A stretch of DNA of 33,563 bases from the NCBI GenBank assembly GCA_024277055.1, contig JAJRVZ010000250.1:1-33563 (forward strand), read 5' to 3'. The stretch comes from Calditrichota bacterium (lineage in GTDB: Bacteria; Calditrichota; Calditrichia; JAJRVZ01). The position numbers and the translations under genes are program-made. The notes beneath the pieces were generated by a model that was not told the DNA's origin, made no database searches, and worked only from the letters and a program-made list of their open reading frames with translations. Below are positions 8,067-15,475 of the stretch, in pieces. The first letter of the stretch is position 1. Each line of letters opens with the position of its first letter.

Positions 8067-9340
8067 ATAAAGCTATAGAACTACCCTGGCATCAGTCAAA
8101 AATTACGTTGCGGATTCCTGCAGAAAATCTGTTGCGAATCGTCGAATCCTCAGTCCACCGGACACAGCGGCTGACGAATACCGGACTGGCCGGCCGGCTG
8201 GAATCCATCGCTTCGGCAGCGGCGGACAAACATATGGGACTGATCATCGAAGACGATACTCGGGATGTGCCGTTTGAACAGAAGCTGACGACGGTTTTTC
8301 CGCACCTCAATTCCGTCGGGAAGCTGACGGTGTTTATCGCAACCGGCACACACAATCCGCATACGTCGGGCAACAGAAGTATCGCCGAACTGGTGCGAAA
8401 ACTTGCCGGCAGGGTTGGTCTGCCGCTGGAAGAAGTTGTTATTCACGATTGCCGGAAAAGCGAATTCGAGGAAGTGGGCCGCACGCAAATCGGCAACCGA
8501 ATCAGCGTGAACGCAAAGCTGCTTCAGGCCGATGTGCTTCTTATTTTTTCGGATATGAAATTCCATTATTTCGCCGGTTATTCCAATCCGGTAAAAGGCA
8601 TTGTGCCGGGACTATGTCATTACGATACCATCGAGCGCAACCACGCGCTGGCGCTGAACGAGCGGTCTTCATTCGGCAGGCACCCGCTGCATGAGGATAA
8701 CTCCCGGCGGGACAACCCGCTGGCGCAGGACATGTGGGAAGGATTTCAGCTGGCGATCGGACAGCGAGCGGTTTTTGCCTTTATTACCGTATCCGCTCAG
8801 GGAAATTTTCTCTGGTCGGGAGCCGGTGCACTGCAGCAGATCAGCGCACAGGCCATGACCGAAGTGGACCGCCTGTTCGGCGTAAAACTGAAACCGGCGG
8901 ACAAGCTGGTGGTCAGTTGCGGCGGCTATCCGAATGACGAATCGTTGTACCACGCCCAAAAGGCGCTGGAACTGTGCAAAGCGGCCGTAAAGCCGGGAGG
9001 CGAGATTTTACTGCTGGCCGGTTGCGCCAACGGCATCGGCCCGGGAAATTCCCCGCAAAATTTTTACGAACCGTTGAAAAACCCGGTTGATGAAATTCTG
9101 AAAAACCTGCAGCAAAAATATATCATGTATTCCCACAAAACGTATAAATTCGCGCAATTGATTAATCAAATGAAAGCGATTCACCTTTACAGCCGGCTGA
9201 CATCCGGACAGGTATCCGCCATTCATCTGCAGCCCTGTGAACATCCGCAACAACTGGTTAATCGCTGGATAAATGAATCCCCGGATTGTACGGTGAATGT
9301 GATCGGAGAGGGCAATAAACTGGCTGTTTTCCCGGAGTAG
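8063..9340 (+). CDS. LarA-like nickel-pincer-dependent racemase/epimerase family protein
   Basis: A 425-residue DUF2088/LarA-type protein. Lactate racemase of Lactiplantibacillus uses H108, H174, K184 (covalent link to the nickel pincer cofactor) and H200. Here H168 (FHYFAGYS), K178 (NPVKGIVPG) and H194 have the same 10- and 16-residue spacing, and H97 in ATGTH is the likely fourth residue. The DDTR motif at about residues 64-67 matches the family DRTR-type loop. LarA homologues racemise or epimerise various 2-hydroxy acids, so lactate is not certain. No larB, larC or larE, needed for cofactor synthesis, is seen in the window. It overlaps lpxB by 4 bp and is followed 5 bp later by a methyltransferase. 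Confidence 0.85.
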   Translation: MNKAIELPWHQSKITLRIPAENLLRIVESSVHRTQRLTNTGLAGRLESIASAAADKHMGLIIEDDTRDVPFEQKLTTVFPHLNSVGKLTVFIATGTHNPHTSGNRSIAELVRKLAGRVGLPLEEVVIHDCRKSEFEEVGRTQIGNRISVNAKLLQADVLLIFSDMKFHYFAGYSNPVKGIVPGLCHYDTIERNHALALNERSSFGRHPLHEDNSRRDNPLAQDMWEGFQLAIGQRAVFAFITVSAQGNFLWSGAGALQQISAQAMTEVDRLFGVKLKPADKLVVSCGGYPNDESLYHAQKALELCKAAVKPGGEILLLAGCANGIGPGNSPQNFYEPLKNPVDEILKNLQQKYIMYSHKTYKFAQLINQMKAIHLYSRLTSGQVSAIHLQPCEHPQQLVNRWINESPDCTVNVIGEGNKLAVFPE

Positions 9341-9345
9341 TTTGA

Positions 9346-10014
9346 ATGGACCGTTCTCTGCTGAAAAAAACACATATGGAAACCCTGAAGCTGTCCGGAG
9401 AAACATTTCGGATCGAATGTGTCACCGATACAGATGCGTTGATCGATTCCATTGGTGACCGGGAATTTGAATTTGACGAACATCTGCCTTACTGGACGGA
9501 AATCTGGCCTTCGGCCAGGGCGCTGGCCGAGTTTATTCTGCAGCGCCCGGAACTGGTAAAAAACAGGTTCTGCATCGAACTGGGATGCGGTCTGGGGTTG
9601 AGCGGGCTGGCTGCCCTGCGCGCAGGCGGCAGGGTACTGTTCACCGATTACGACCTTGATGCGCTTGAATTCGTAAAGCGCAATGCCCAACACAATAATC
9701 TGACGCCGGTGAGAACCCGACAGCTGGACTGGCGCAGCCCGCCACGGGAGCGGCAATTTGATGTGCTGATCGCCGCCGATGTGCTGTATGAAAAGCGGTT
9801 CCTGCAACCGGTGATGAACTGCATTCTCGAATTGCGCAAGCCGGATGGGATCGTTTTGCTGGCTGAACCGGATCGTACAATTGCCGCACCGTTCTTCGAT
9901 TTATTACCGGCTCACCGGTTGCAGGCGGAAAAATTCAATACGACCACGCAATATTTTAACGAATCCAAAACCGTGTCGGTATATATTATCCGGGACATGT
10001 CGCAGCCGGATTGA
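9346..10014 (+). CDS. Class I SAM-dependent methyltransferase (METTL/Methyltransf_16-like)
   Basis: A 222-residue Rossmann methyltransferase. The pattern PYWTEIWPSARALAEF followed by ELGCGLGLSGLAAL (SAM-binding motif I), DYDLDALEFVKRN (motif II) and ADVLYE resembles the Methyltransf_16 group, which includes protein-lysine methyltransferases such as those acting on ETF-beta. The substrate here is not known. The start at 9346 is supported by GGAG about 8 nt upstream; a later in-frame ATG at 9376 lacks a ribosome site. It is the last gene of the lpxB-larA-like-methyltransferase run. Confidence 0.85.
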   Translation: MDRSLLKKTHMETLKLSGETFRIECVTDTDALIDSIGDREFEFDEHLPYWTEIWPSARALAEFILQRPELVKNRFCIELGCGLGLSGLAALRAGGRVLFTDYDLDALEFVKRNAQHNNLTPVRTRQLDWRSPPRERQFDVLIAADVLYEKRFLQPVMNCILELRKPDGIVLLAEPDRTIAAPFFDLLPAHRLQAEKFNTTTQYFNESKTVSVYIIRDMSQPD

Positions 10015-10029
10015 ATTTCAAAGAATATC

Positions 10030-10059
10030 TTGCTTTGGATTCCCGATTAAAATTACTAT
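10030..10059 (+). promoter_or_regulatory. Candidate promoter for the sigma-54 activator gene
   Basis: TTGCTT (10030-10035) and TACTAT (10054-10059) are separated by 18 bp, a plausible sigma-70-type arrangement. TATTTTTG (10059-10066) also fits the Bacteroidota-type TAnnTTTG element with TTTG 21 bp upstream, so the exact sigma class is uncertain. It would give a leader of roughly 130 nt. Confidence 0.35.
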
Positions 10060-10076
10060 ATTTTTGAGGCGGGGAA

Positions 10077-10097
10077 TACTCTCCGGTTTTGAGAGTA
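10077..10097 (+). promoter_or_regulatory. Leader hairpin 1 upstream of response regulator
   Basis: TACTCTC (10077-10083) and GAGAGTA (10091-10097) form a perfect 7-bp stem with a 7-nt loop (CGGTTTT). No U-run follows. It lies in the 181-bp gap before the sigma-54 activator. Confidence 0.45.
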
Positions 10098-10130
10098 CAA
10101 ACGGAAATTAATCCGATTTTAGTTTTAGAT

Positions 10131-10154
10131 TGAGTGATTCTTTTCGATTACTCA
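10131..10154 (+). promoter_or_regulatory. Leader hairpin 2 upstream of response regulator
   Basis: TGAGTGAT (10131-10138) pairs with ATTACTCA (10147-10154) over 8 bp with one G·U pair, and the loop is 8 nt. It is the second stem-loop in this leader. It could equally be a dimeric operator in DNA. Confidence 0.45.
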
Positions 10155-10195
10155 GTCAGGTGCCTGCCCGATAACCGGAATTTTCAGGAATTAAT

Positions 10196-11566
10196 ATGAT
10201 ACAGCCGAGACTACTGGTAATAGATGATGACCAGGCCCATCGCGAGGGCATGGTATTGATGCTGGAGGATGAATCCTATCAGGTGGATCAGGCGGACAGC
10301 GGTGAAAGCGCGTTGGAGCTGATCCGGCGTCACAGCTACGATCTGGTCGTTACCGATTATAAAATGCAGAAAATCGACGGCATGGAATTGCTGAAAATAA
10401 TAAACGACAGCAATCCGTTGCTGAAGGTAATCATGGTGACCGGTTACGGTTCCATCGAAAAGGCGGTGGAAGCTATTCATCTGGGCGCCATCGATTACAT
10501 CACTAAACCGGTCGATCCCAAGAAACTGAAATCGGTAATCCGACAGGCGCTGGAGATACCCGCCCTGGAGGAAGTTCCAGCCGCAGAAACAAAAACGTTA
10601 CCGGATCGCTATATTCACTTTGGTGAGATCATCGGGCGCAGCAAGGCGGTAAAGGATACCATCAATAAAATAAATGAAATCGCCGATATAGATGTGCCGG
10701 TACTGGTTTTCGGCGAAAGCGGCACCGGAAAGGAACTGGTAGCGCGGGCAATCCATTCTTCCAGCAAGCGCAGGGAGGAAGCGTTCATTGCCGTGAATAC
10801 CGGGGCAATCGCCAAAGATTTGATTCTGTCCGAATTGTTCGGTCATGAAAAAGGCGCCTTCACCGGCGCGGTCGATCAGAAAAAGGGCAAATTCGAAGAA
10901 GCCAATAACGGAACACTGTTTCTCGATGAAATCAGCACCATGAGCGAGCATGTACAGATCGCTCTGTTGCGGGTACTGGAAAACAATACGATTGATCGTG
11001 TCGGAGGTAAAAGAGCCATACCGGTAAATGTGCGTATTGTGGCGGCCACGAACGAAAACCTGGAACAGTGCATTGCCGACGGCCGGTTCCGTGAGGACCT
11101 CTACTACCGGTTGAATGTATATGCCATCGAACTGGCGCCGTTGCGGGAACGCACCGAAGATATTCCGCTGCTGTGCGATTATTTTATCCGGAAATTTAAC
11201 AACGAGTTCGGCAAATCGGTGAAAGGGATAGCCGAAGATGCCATGCAGTTTTTACAGAGTTATTCATGGCCGGGTAATATTCGCGAACTGCGTAATGTGG
11301 TTCTGCGGGCTATGATCCCGGCAAAAGAAAAGATAAACAAACGCAACCTGCCGGACATGGTGGTAAAAGGCGGTGGGCGAGGTGAGGAAATCCGCTTTCA
11401 GGCAGGTACGCCCTTGCCGGAAATCGAGCGGGAATCAATCATCAAAACCCTGAAAAAAGTGCGCGGCAACAAGCTGAAAGCGGCGGAATTGCTGGGTATC
11501 AGCCGGCGTTCTCTTTATAACAAGATTGAAGATTATGATATCCGTGATGAAGAGTTTGGCGGATAG
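10196..11566 (+). CDS. NtrC-family sigma-54-dependent response regulator
   Basis: A 456-residue protein with three domains. The receiver (1-115) has acidic residues D10-D12, phosphoacceptor D54 (VVTDYKM), T82 and K104. The AAA+ domain (about 143-370) has Walker A GESGTGKE at 173-180, the sigma-54-contacting GAFTGA at 220-225 and Walker B GTLFLDEI at 239-246. The C-terminal Fis-type HTH ends KAAELLGISRRSLYNKIEDY. It activates transcription by RNA polymerase with sigma-54 after phosphorylation. No histidine kinase gene is adjacent, so it is an orphan regulator and its signal and targets cannot be assigned. The long leader upstream contains two stem-loops. Confidence 0.95.
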   Translation: MIQPRLLVIDDDQAHREGMVLMLEDESYQVDQADSGESALELIRRHSYDLVVTDYKMQKIDGMELLKIINDSNPLLKVIMVTGYGSIEKAVEAIHLGAIDYITKPVDPKKLKSVIRQALEIPALEEVPAAETKTLPDRYIHFGEIIGRSKAVKDTINKINEIADIDVPVLVFGESGTGKELVARAIHSSSKRREEAFIAVNTGAIAKDLILSELFGHEKGAFTGAVDQKKGKFEEANNGTLFLDEISTMSEHVQIALLRVLENNTIDRVGGKRAIPVNVRIVAATNENLEQCIADGRFREDLYYRLNVYAIELAPLRERTEDIPLLCDYFIRKFNNEFGKSVKGIAEDAMQFLQSYSWPGNIRELRNVVLRAMIPAKEKINKRNLPDMVVKGGGRGEEIRFQAGTPLPEIERESIIKTLKKVRGNKLKAAELLGISRRSLYNKIEDYDIRDEEFGG

Positions 11567-11580
11567 GAGCGGAGGAGAAT

Positions 11581-11622
11581 ATTAAAGATTCAGGATTAGA
11601 GATTGAAGATTAAAAGTTGAAT
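11581..11622. repeat. Degenerate heptamer tandem repeat
   Basis: Six consecutive 7-nt units follow the response-regulator stop: ATTAAAG, ATTCAGG, ATTAGAG, ATTGAAG, ATTAAAA and GTTGAAT. The first five share ATTnArr. The array fills part of the 176-bp gap before the Nudix gene; short heptamer repeats of this kind are known in intergenic DNA of some bacteria. Confidence 0.7.
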
Positions 11623-11742
11623 AAATATATAAAAGATGATTTGGGAATGCCGAACAGTCGATGATTCACCGGTGTTTTTTATTTTTTCAAACCTTTTATA
11701 TTTTGATTAAATCATTCATTCAATTATGATATAAAAACCAAT

Positions 11743-12372
11743 ATGCAAGATAAATGGAAACAATTGTGCACGGATGCAGATGCGCTTTATGTTCACATAA
11801 AAGACCGGTTGGGAAAACACAAGCCGCAAACCTACAAGTTTGAAGACGCGCCGGCACGGCCGGCTGCGGTTATCATTCCGCTTTTTTTTAAAAACGGTGA
11901 GGCGCACCTGCTTTTCACCCAGCGTACGGAAAAGGTGAATAAACACAAGGGCCAGGTGTCATTCCCCGGAGGCGCGCAGGACGATACCGACTCCGATTCG
12001 CTGCAGGCGGCCCTGCGGGAAACCCATGAGGAAATGGGGATATTACCTAAGGATATCACTGTTTTGGGTCGTACGGACAACTTTCTTACGAATACGCATT
12101 TTCTGGTTACGCCGTGGGTCGGGCATTTCCCTTACCCCTATGAATATGTTATCAGTCACGACGAAATTGAAAAAGTCATCGAAGTACCGTTGATACATTT
12201 ACTGGATGACAGCAGTTTTGAAATCAGGGACTGGGAACGCAACGGTAAATGGTACAAAATTCATTTTTACGAATACAACGGAAACGTCATCTGGGGAGTG
12301 ACCGGATTTTTGCTGAGTAATTTTTTGAATATTGCTTTTGATGTACCCCGTATGACTGCCAATCCTGCTTGA
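11743..12372 (+). CDS. Nudix hydrolase, CoA pyrophosphatase type
   Basis: A 209-residue Nudix protein. The segment LLFTQRTEKVNKHKGQVSFP followed by GGA matches the UPF0035-type motif that precedes the Nudix box in CoA pyrophosphatases such as NudL and Pcd1, which cleave CoA to 4'-phosphopantetheine and 3',5'-ADP. The Nudix box ends RETHEEMGI, with the metal-binding REthEE intact; the usual Glu in the first part of the box is replaced by Asp. It stands alone between the response regulator and the glycosyltransferase, each with its own intergenic gap. CoA specificity is a family inference. Confidence 0.85.
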   Translation: MQDKWKQLCTDADALYVHIKDRLGKHKPQTYKFEDAPARPAAVIIPLFFKNGEAHLLFTQRTEKVNKHKGQVSFPGGAQDDTDSDSLQAALRETHEEMGILPKDITVLGRTDNFLTNTHFLVTPWVGHFPYPYEYVISHDEIEKVIEVPLIHLLDDSSFEIRDWERNGKWYKIHFYEYNGNVIWGVTGFLLSNFLNIAFDVPRMTANPA

Positions 12373-12418
12373 TTGATATTTTTTCCGTGAAAATTCGAAC
12401 TCCGGTTTCGAGATTTCA

Positions 12419-12427
12419 TGGTACAAT
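12419..12427 (+). promoter_or_regulatory. Candidate extended -10 promoter for the glycosyltransferase-ribD operon
   Basis: TGGTACAAT matches an extended -10 element (TGn plus TACAAT), 42 bp before the glycosyltransferase ATG. No convincing -35 box is visible, as is common for extended -10 promoters. The same form (TGGTATAAT) occurs ahead of the Cas6-like gene. Confidence 0.4.
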
Positions 12428-12468
12428 ATTTTTTATTATCTTTTGATCCACCTTAGACAGATGAGAAT

Positions 12469-13215
12469 ATGCTGAATCAAAAAAGAATTTGTGTAGTTTT
12501 GCCGGCCTATAATGCCGCCGCCACCCTGGAGGAAACGTGGAAGGATATTCCCGAAGACATCGTCGATGATATTCTGCTTGTCGACGATGCCTCGACAGAT
12601 GAAACCCTTACCGTGGCAAAAAGGCTGGGCATTGAAACCCATTTTCATGAAGCAAACCGCGGTTATGGCGCCAATCAGAAAACCTGCTATCGGCTGGCTC
12701 TGGAGAAACAGGCAGATATTGTTGTATTGTTGCATCCCGATTACCAGTACACCCCGAAACTGATCACGGCCATGTGCTCCATGCTGGCGTATGGTGTCTA
12801 TGATGTGGTACTGGGTTCCCGCATTCTGGGACAAGGCGCATTGCAGGGCGGCATGCCGTTCTACAAATATGTCGCCAACCGCATTTTAACCTTTGCCCAG
12901 AACATTTTGGTCGATCGTAAACATACCGAGTACCATACCGGTTACAGGGCCTACACACGAACAGTTCTCGAAAAAATTCCATACCACAAGAACAGCGAAG
13001 ATTTTGTTTTCGATAACCAATTGCTGGTGCAGGTAATCGCCAACGGTTTCAATATCGGGGAGGTTTCCTGTCCGACCCGATATGCAGAAAGTTCAAGTTC
13101 TATTAATTTTCCCCGCAGTCTTAAATACGGGGTTGGTTGTATGTGGACATCTTTCCGCTACTTTTTACACCGTATAAAATTGATTAAATACCCGATGGTT
13201 ATGCCGGATGCGTAA
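12469..13215 (+). CDS. GT2 glycosyltransferase, polyprenyl-phosphate mannosyltransferase-like
   Basis: A 248-residue family 2 glycosyltransferase of the DPM1-like size. Visible motifs are VVLPAYNAAATLEETW at the N-terminus, LLVDDASTDET (nucleotide binding), ANRGYGANQK, HPDYQYTP in the place of the DxD metal site, and YHTGYRAYTR in the acceptor region. There are no obvious TM helices. Such enzymes transfer a sugar from a nucleotide donor to a polyprenyl phosphate at the inner membrane. It overlaps the next gene, a GT-C-like membrane protein, by 8 bp. A polyprenyl-P-sugar synthase followed by a user of that donor is a sensible pair. Confidence 0.85.
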   Translation: MLNQKRICVVLPAYNAAATLEETWKDIPEDIVDDILLVDDASTDETLTVAKRLGIETHFHEANRGYGANQKTCYRLALEKQADIVVLLHPDYQYTPKLITAMCSMLAYGVYDVVLGSRILGQGALQGGMPFYKYVANRILTFAQNILVDRKHTEYHTGYRAYTRTVLEKIPYHKNSEDFVFDNQLLVQVIANGFNIGEVSCPTRYAESSSSINFPRSLKYGVGCMWTSFRYFLHRIKLIKYPMVMPDA

Positions 13216-14305
13216 AAAATTAATTCTTCCCGCGATTTTATATTTTCTCATCAACGGCACGTTTATGCTGAAATATGCTGTTCGCCTGACAGAATTGGCC
13301 TGGATCCTGGTGTTTATTTATTTCGCGATAGTTGTACTTATTGTTTTCAAACATGAATATTGGGATACTAAGATAAGCTTTCACAAAAGTCAGTTTATTC
13401 TAATCTTCATTACGGTAATAGCAGGGGTGATTATTTGGCAGAATTTGCCGGTAGACCAATTACGGGTAGACCGTTGGAGTGTAATATCTTCATTTCTTGA
13501 TAATTTATTAGCCGGAGAGTTTCCATACGAAGCCACTTCACATTTAAATAATCCACCCGGTCCATTTCCGTTTCATTATGTGCTTGCATTTCCATTTTAT
13601 CTGATAGGAGAGATTGGATATTTTACCGTTATGGGTTTCATAGGCTTCTATCTGATTGTCCGATATTATTCTCAAGAAATCGCCGGATCATCCCTCCCAC
13701 TTTTGTTATTATTTCTCTCTCCGGCCTGGTGGTGGGAACTGGCCGTACGCAGTACGATACTTATAAATATGGTAATGGTCATCGCCTGGTTGCTCTGGTT
13801 AAAAGGAAATTTTAACCGTAAATCGGAATCAATACTTCATATTGCATTTATTGGCGGATTGCTGGTTTCTACGCGTGGAATAGTCGGGGTGATCATGATC
13901 TCGGTATTATCATATATGTTTTATAATAGAGACAAATTTACACATTGGTTGGCGTTTACATTGATCATGGGCATGGGATTTGTATCGACTCTTATTCCAT
14001 TTATGATCTGGGATGCGGGTCTGTTTTTTAAATATAATCCGGTTACTCTGCAGGCCGGCTTTCTTCCGTTATGGATTTTGGTCCTGATTTTTTTTATAAC
14101 CGCATTAAGTGGAAAATGGATCAGTTCAATAACCCATTTGATAAAGCTATCAGGACCGGCATTGTTTGTTATAGTTTTTTTATCTATAACGAAAACAATC
14201 TTTCAGGTTGGCTTGACGCAGGCCATTCGAGACAGCGTATTCGACATTTCATATTTTTTGTTTGCTTTACCTTTTTTGCTTCTTATGATGGTACCATCAA
14301 AATGA
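13208..14305 (+). CDS. GT-C-like polytopic membrane protein, probable polyprenyl-sugar-dependent glycosyltransferase
   Basis: A 365-residue protein with about ten hydrophobic segments. Loop 1, after the second or third TM segment, holds RVDRWSVISSFLDNLLAGEF and then NNPPGPFPFHYVLAFPFYL. An acidic residue in this loop and the PPGPFPFHY stretch recall GT-C / DUF2029-type enzymes, which use polyprenyl-phosphate sugars on the outer face of the membrane. The gene looks noticeably more AT-rich than its neighbours, suggesting different origin or relaxed constraint, though this was judged by eye. It overlaps the upstream GT2 gene by 8 bp, and its TGA overlaps the ribD ATG (ATGA). No exact family is claimed. 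Confidence 0.6.
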   Translation: MRKKLILPAILYFLINGTFMLKYAVRLTELAWILVFIYFAIVVLIVFKHEYWDTKISFHKSQFILIFITVIAGVIIWQNLPVDQLRVDRWSVISSFLDNLLAGEFPYEATSHLNNPPGPFPFHYVLAFPFYLIGEIGYFTVMGFIGFYLIVRYYSQEIAGSSLPLLLLFLSPAWWWELAVRSTILINMVMVIAWLLWLKGNFNRKSESILHIAFIGGLLVSTRGIVGVIMISVLSYMFYNRDKFTHWLAFTLIMGMGFVSTLIPFMIWDAGLFFKYNPVTLQAGFLPLWILVLIFFITALSGKWISSITHLIKLSGPALFVIVFLSITKTIFQVGLTQAIRDSVFDISYFLFALPFLLLMMVPSK

Positions 14306-15396
14306 AAACTACAAGAATACATAAAAATTATATCAGCCGCTGTTTTTATCTGGCCAAAAAAGGCAGGGGTTTTGTAAGCCCCAATCCGCTTGTAGGCGCT
14401 GTACTGGTCAAAGACTGTCGGATTATTGGCGAAGGGTACCACCAGCGCTTCGGTGGACCCCATGCCGAAGTAAATGCCATCGAAGCAGCCATTGAACCGG
14501 TGGAAGGAGCGACGCTTTACGTCAACCTTGAACCCTGTTGTCATCTCAATAAAAAAACACCGCCCTGTGCCCAGCGAATTGTGGCCGAAAAAATTGCCCG
14601 TGTCGTAATCAGCAACCGTGACCCGAACCCGAAGGTGAGCGGTCGTGGTCTGCAACTGCTGCGCGATGCCGGTATCGAAGTAGAAGAAGGAATCCTCAAT
14701 GAAGAAGGTGCATGGTTAAACCGCTTCTATTTCAAACATGTTTCCAGCGGTCTGCCCTGGGTTACGGTAAAAATTGCACAGACAAAAGACGGTTTCATTG
14801 CCAGGGAAAAGGGTAAACAATCCTGGATCACCGGTCCCGGGGCACGGAAAGAAGTGCACCGCATTCGGGCCGAACACGACGCCGTGCTGGTCGGCGCCGG
14901 AACAGTGCTGGCCGACGACCCGCAGTTAACGGTTAGAGAAGTAAAGGGGCCAAACCCGGTTCGGGTGATACTGGACGGGAAACTGCGATCAGTGGGCAGC
15001 CGAAAAGTATTTGATGACGAACACAGGGAACGAACCTGGGTGCTGTGCGGCAAGCCGGTATCGAGGGGGAAACTGGAATATCTGCACAAAAAGGGCTGCC
15101 GTGTTATTTCGCTGCCGAAAAATGATAGCGGTATTGATTTGAAAACGGTGTTAAAACTGCTGGCTGAAAATAAAGTTATATCGCTGCTGATTGAAGGCGG
15201 TCAAGAGGTATTTACGCAGTTCCTTTCAGAAAACCTGGTGGATGAATTACTTGTTATTCAGTCGGAATCAAAATGGTTGAATGGTTTGCCCGCCTTCGGA
15301 AAGGAAATTGATGTACAATCTTATTATAAATTAGAAAATGAAAAAAAACTGGGAGCAGACCGGTTGTTCCAATATATATTAAAAAATAAGGTGTAA
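14302..15396 (+). CDS. ribD: Bifunctional riboflavin biosynthesis deaminase/reductase RibD
   Basis: A 364-residue two-domain enzyme acting after GTP cyclohydrolase II: deamination of the pyrimidine intermediate, then reduction of the ribosyl group. The deaminase domain (about 1-145) has the zinc site HAEVNAI and LEPCCHLNKKTPPCAQ. The reductase domain follows with VTVKIAQTKDGFIA, AVLVGAGTVLADDPQLTVR and LLIEGGQEV. The start at 14302 (MKTTRIHKNYISRCFYLAKK) is used because the family begins here and ATGA overlaps the stop of the membrane gene; upstream in-frame sequence to 14071 lies inside that gene in another frame. Overlap with a glycosylation gene is an unusual context for ribD. Confidence 0.94.
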   Translation: MKTTRIHKNYISRCFYLAKKGRGFVSPNPLVGAVLVKDCRIIGEGYHQRFGGPHAEVNAIEAAIEPVEGATLYVNLEPCCHLNKKTPPCAQRIVAEKIARVVISNRDPNPKVSGRGLQLLRDAGIEVEEGILNEEGAWLNRFYFKHVSSGLPWVTVKIAQTKDGFIAREKGKQSWITGPGARKEVHRIRAEHDAVLVGAGTVLADDPQLTVREVKGPNPVRVILDGKLRSVGSRKVFDDEHRERTWVLCGKPVSRGKLEYLHKKGCRVISLPKNDSGIDLKTVLKLLAENKVISLLIEGGQEVFTQFLSENLVDELLVIQSESKWLNGLPAFGKEIDVQSYYKLENEKKLGADRLFQYILKNKV

Positions 15397-15400
15397 AATT

Positions 15401-15470
15401 AGATTTGATACAGCACAAATGTCCGTTCTCTAAATTTTATATGAATTTAGCGTCAATCTGTATTAAATTT
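15401..15470 (+). ncRNA. Structured leader element in the ribD-ribE gap (candidate cis-regulatory RNA)
   Basis: AGATTTGATACAG (15401-15413) pairs along its full 13 nt with CTGTATTAAATTT (15458-15470), with two G·U pairs. Inside it CTAAATT (15430-15436) pairs perfectly with AATTTAG (15444-15450) around a 7-nt loop. The outer stem ends five bases before the ribE ATG (15476), which has no Shine-Dalgarno sequence, so folding would cover the initiation region. No FMN riboswitch core was recognised. In DNA the same symmetry could be an operator; TAAATTTG (15464-15471) also resembles a Bacteroidota-type -7 element. Confidence 0.45.
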
Positions 15471-15475
15471 GCCCA

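Noticed and set aside
11650-11690. Terminator at CACCGGTG followed by T-rich DNA after the response regulator
   Set aside because: CACCGGTG is self-complementary without a loop, so it cannot form a useful hairpin; only a weak or no terminator is supported.
14071-14301. N-terminal extension of ribD
   Set aside because: The frame is open upstream only because it overlaps the membrane protein gene. RibD homology begins at 14302 (MKTTRIHKNY), where ATGA overlaps the previous stop.
13208-14305. Horizontal transfer or mobile element at the AT-rich membrane gene
   Set aside because: No transposase, terminal repeats or tRNA site flanks it, and it overlaps both neighbours, so only a compositional note is justified.
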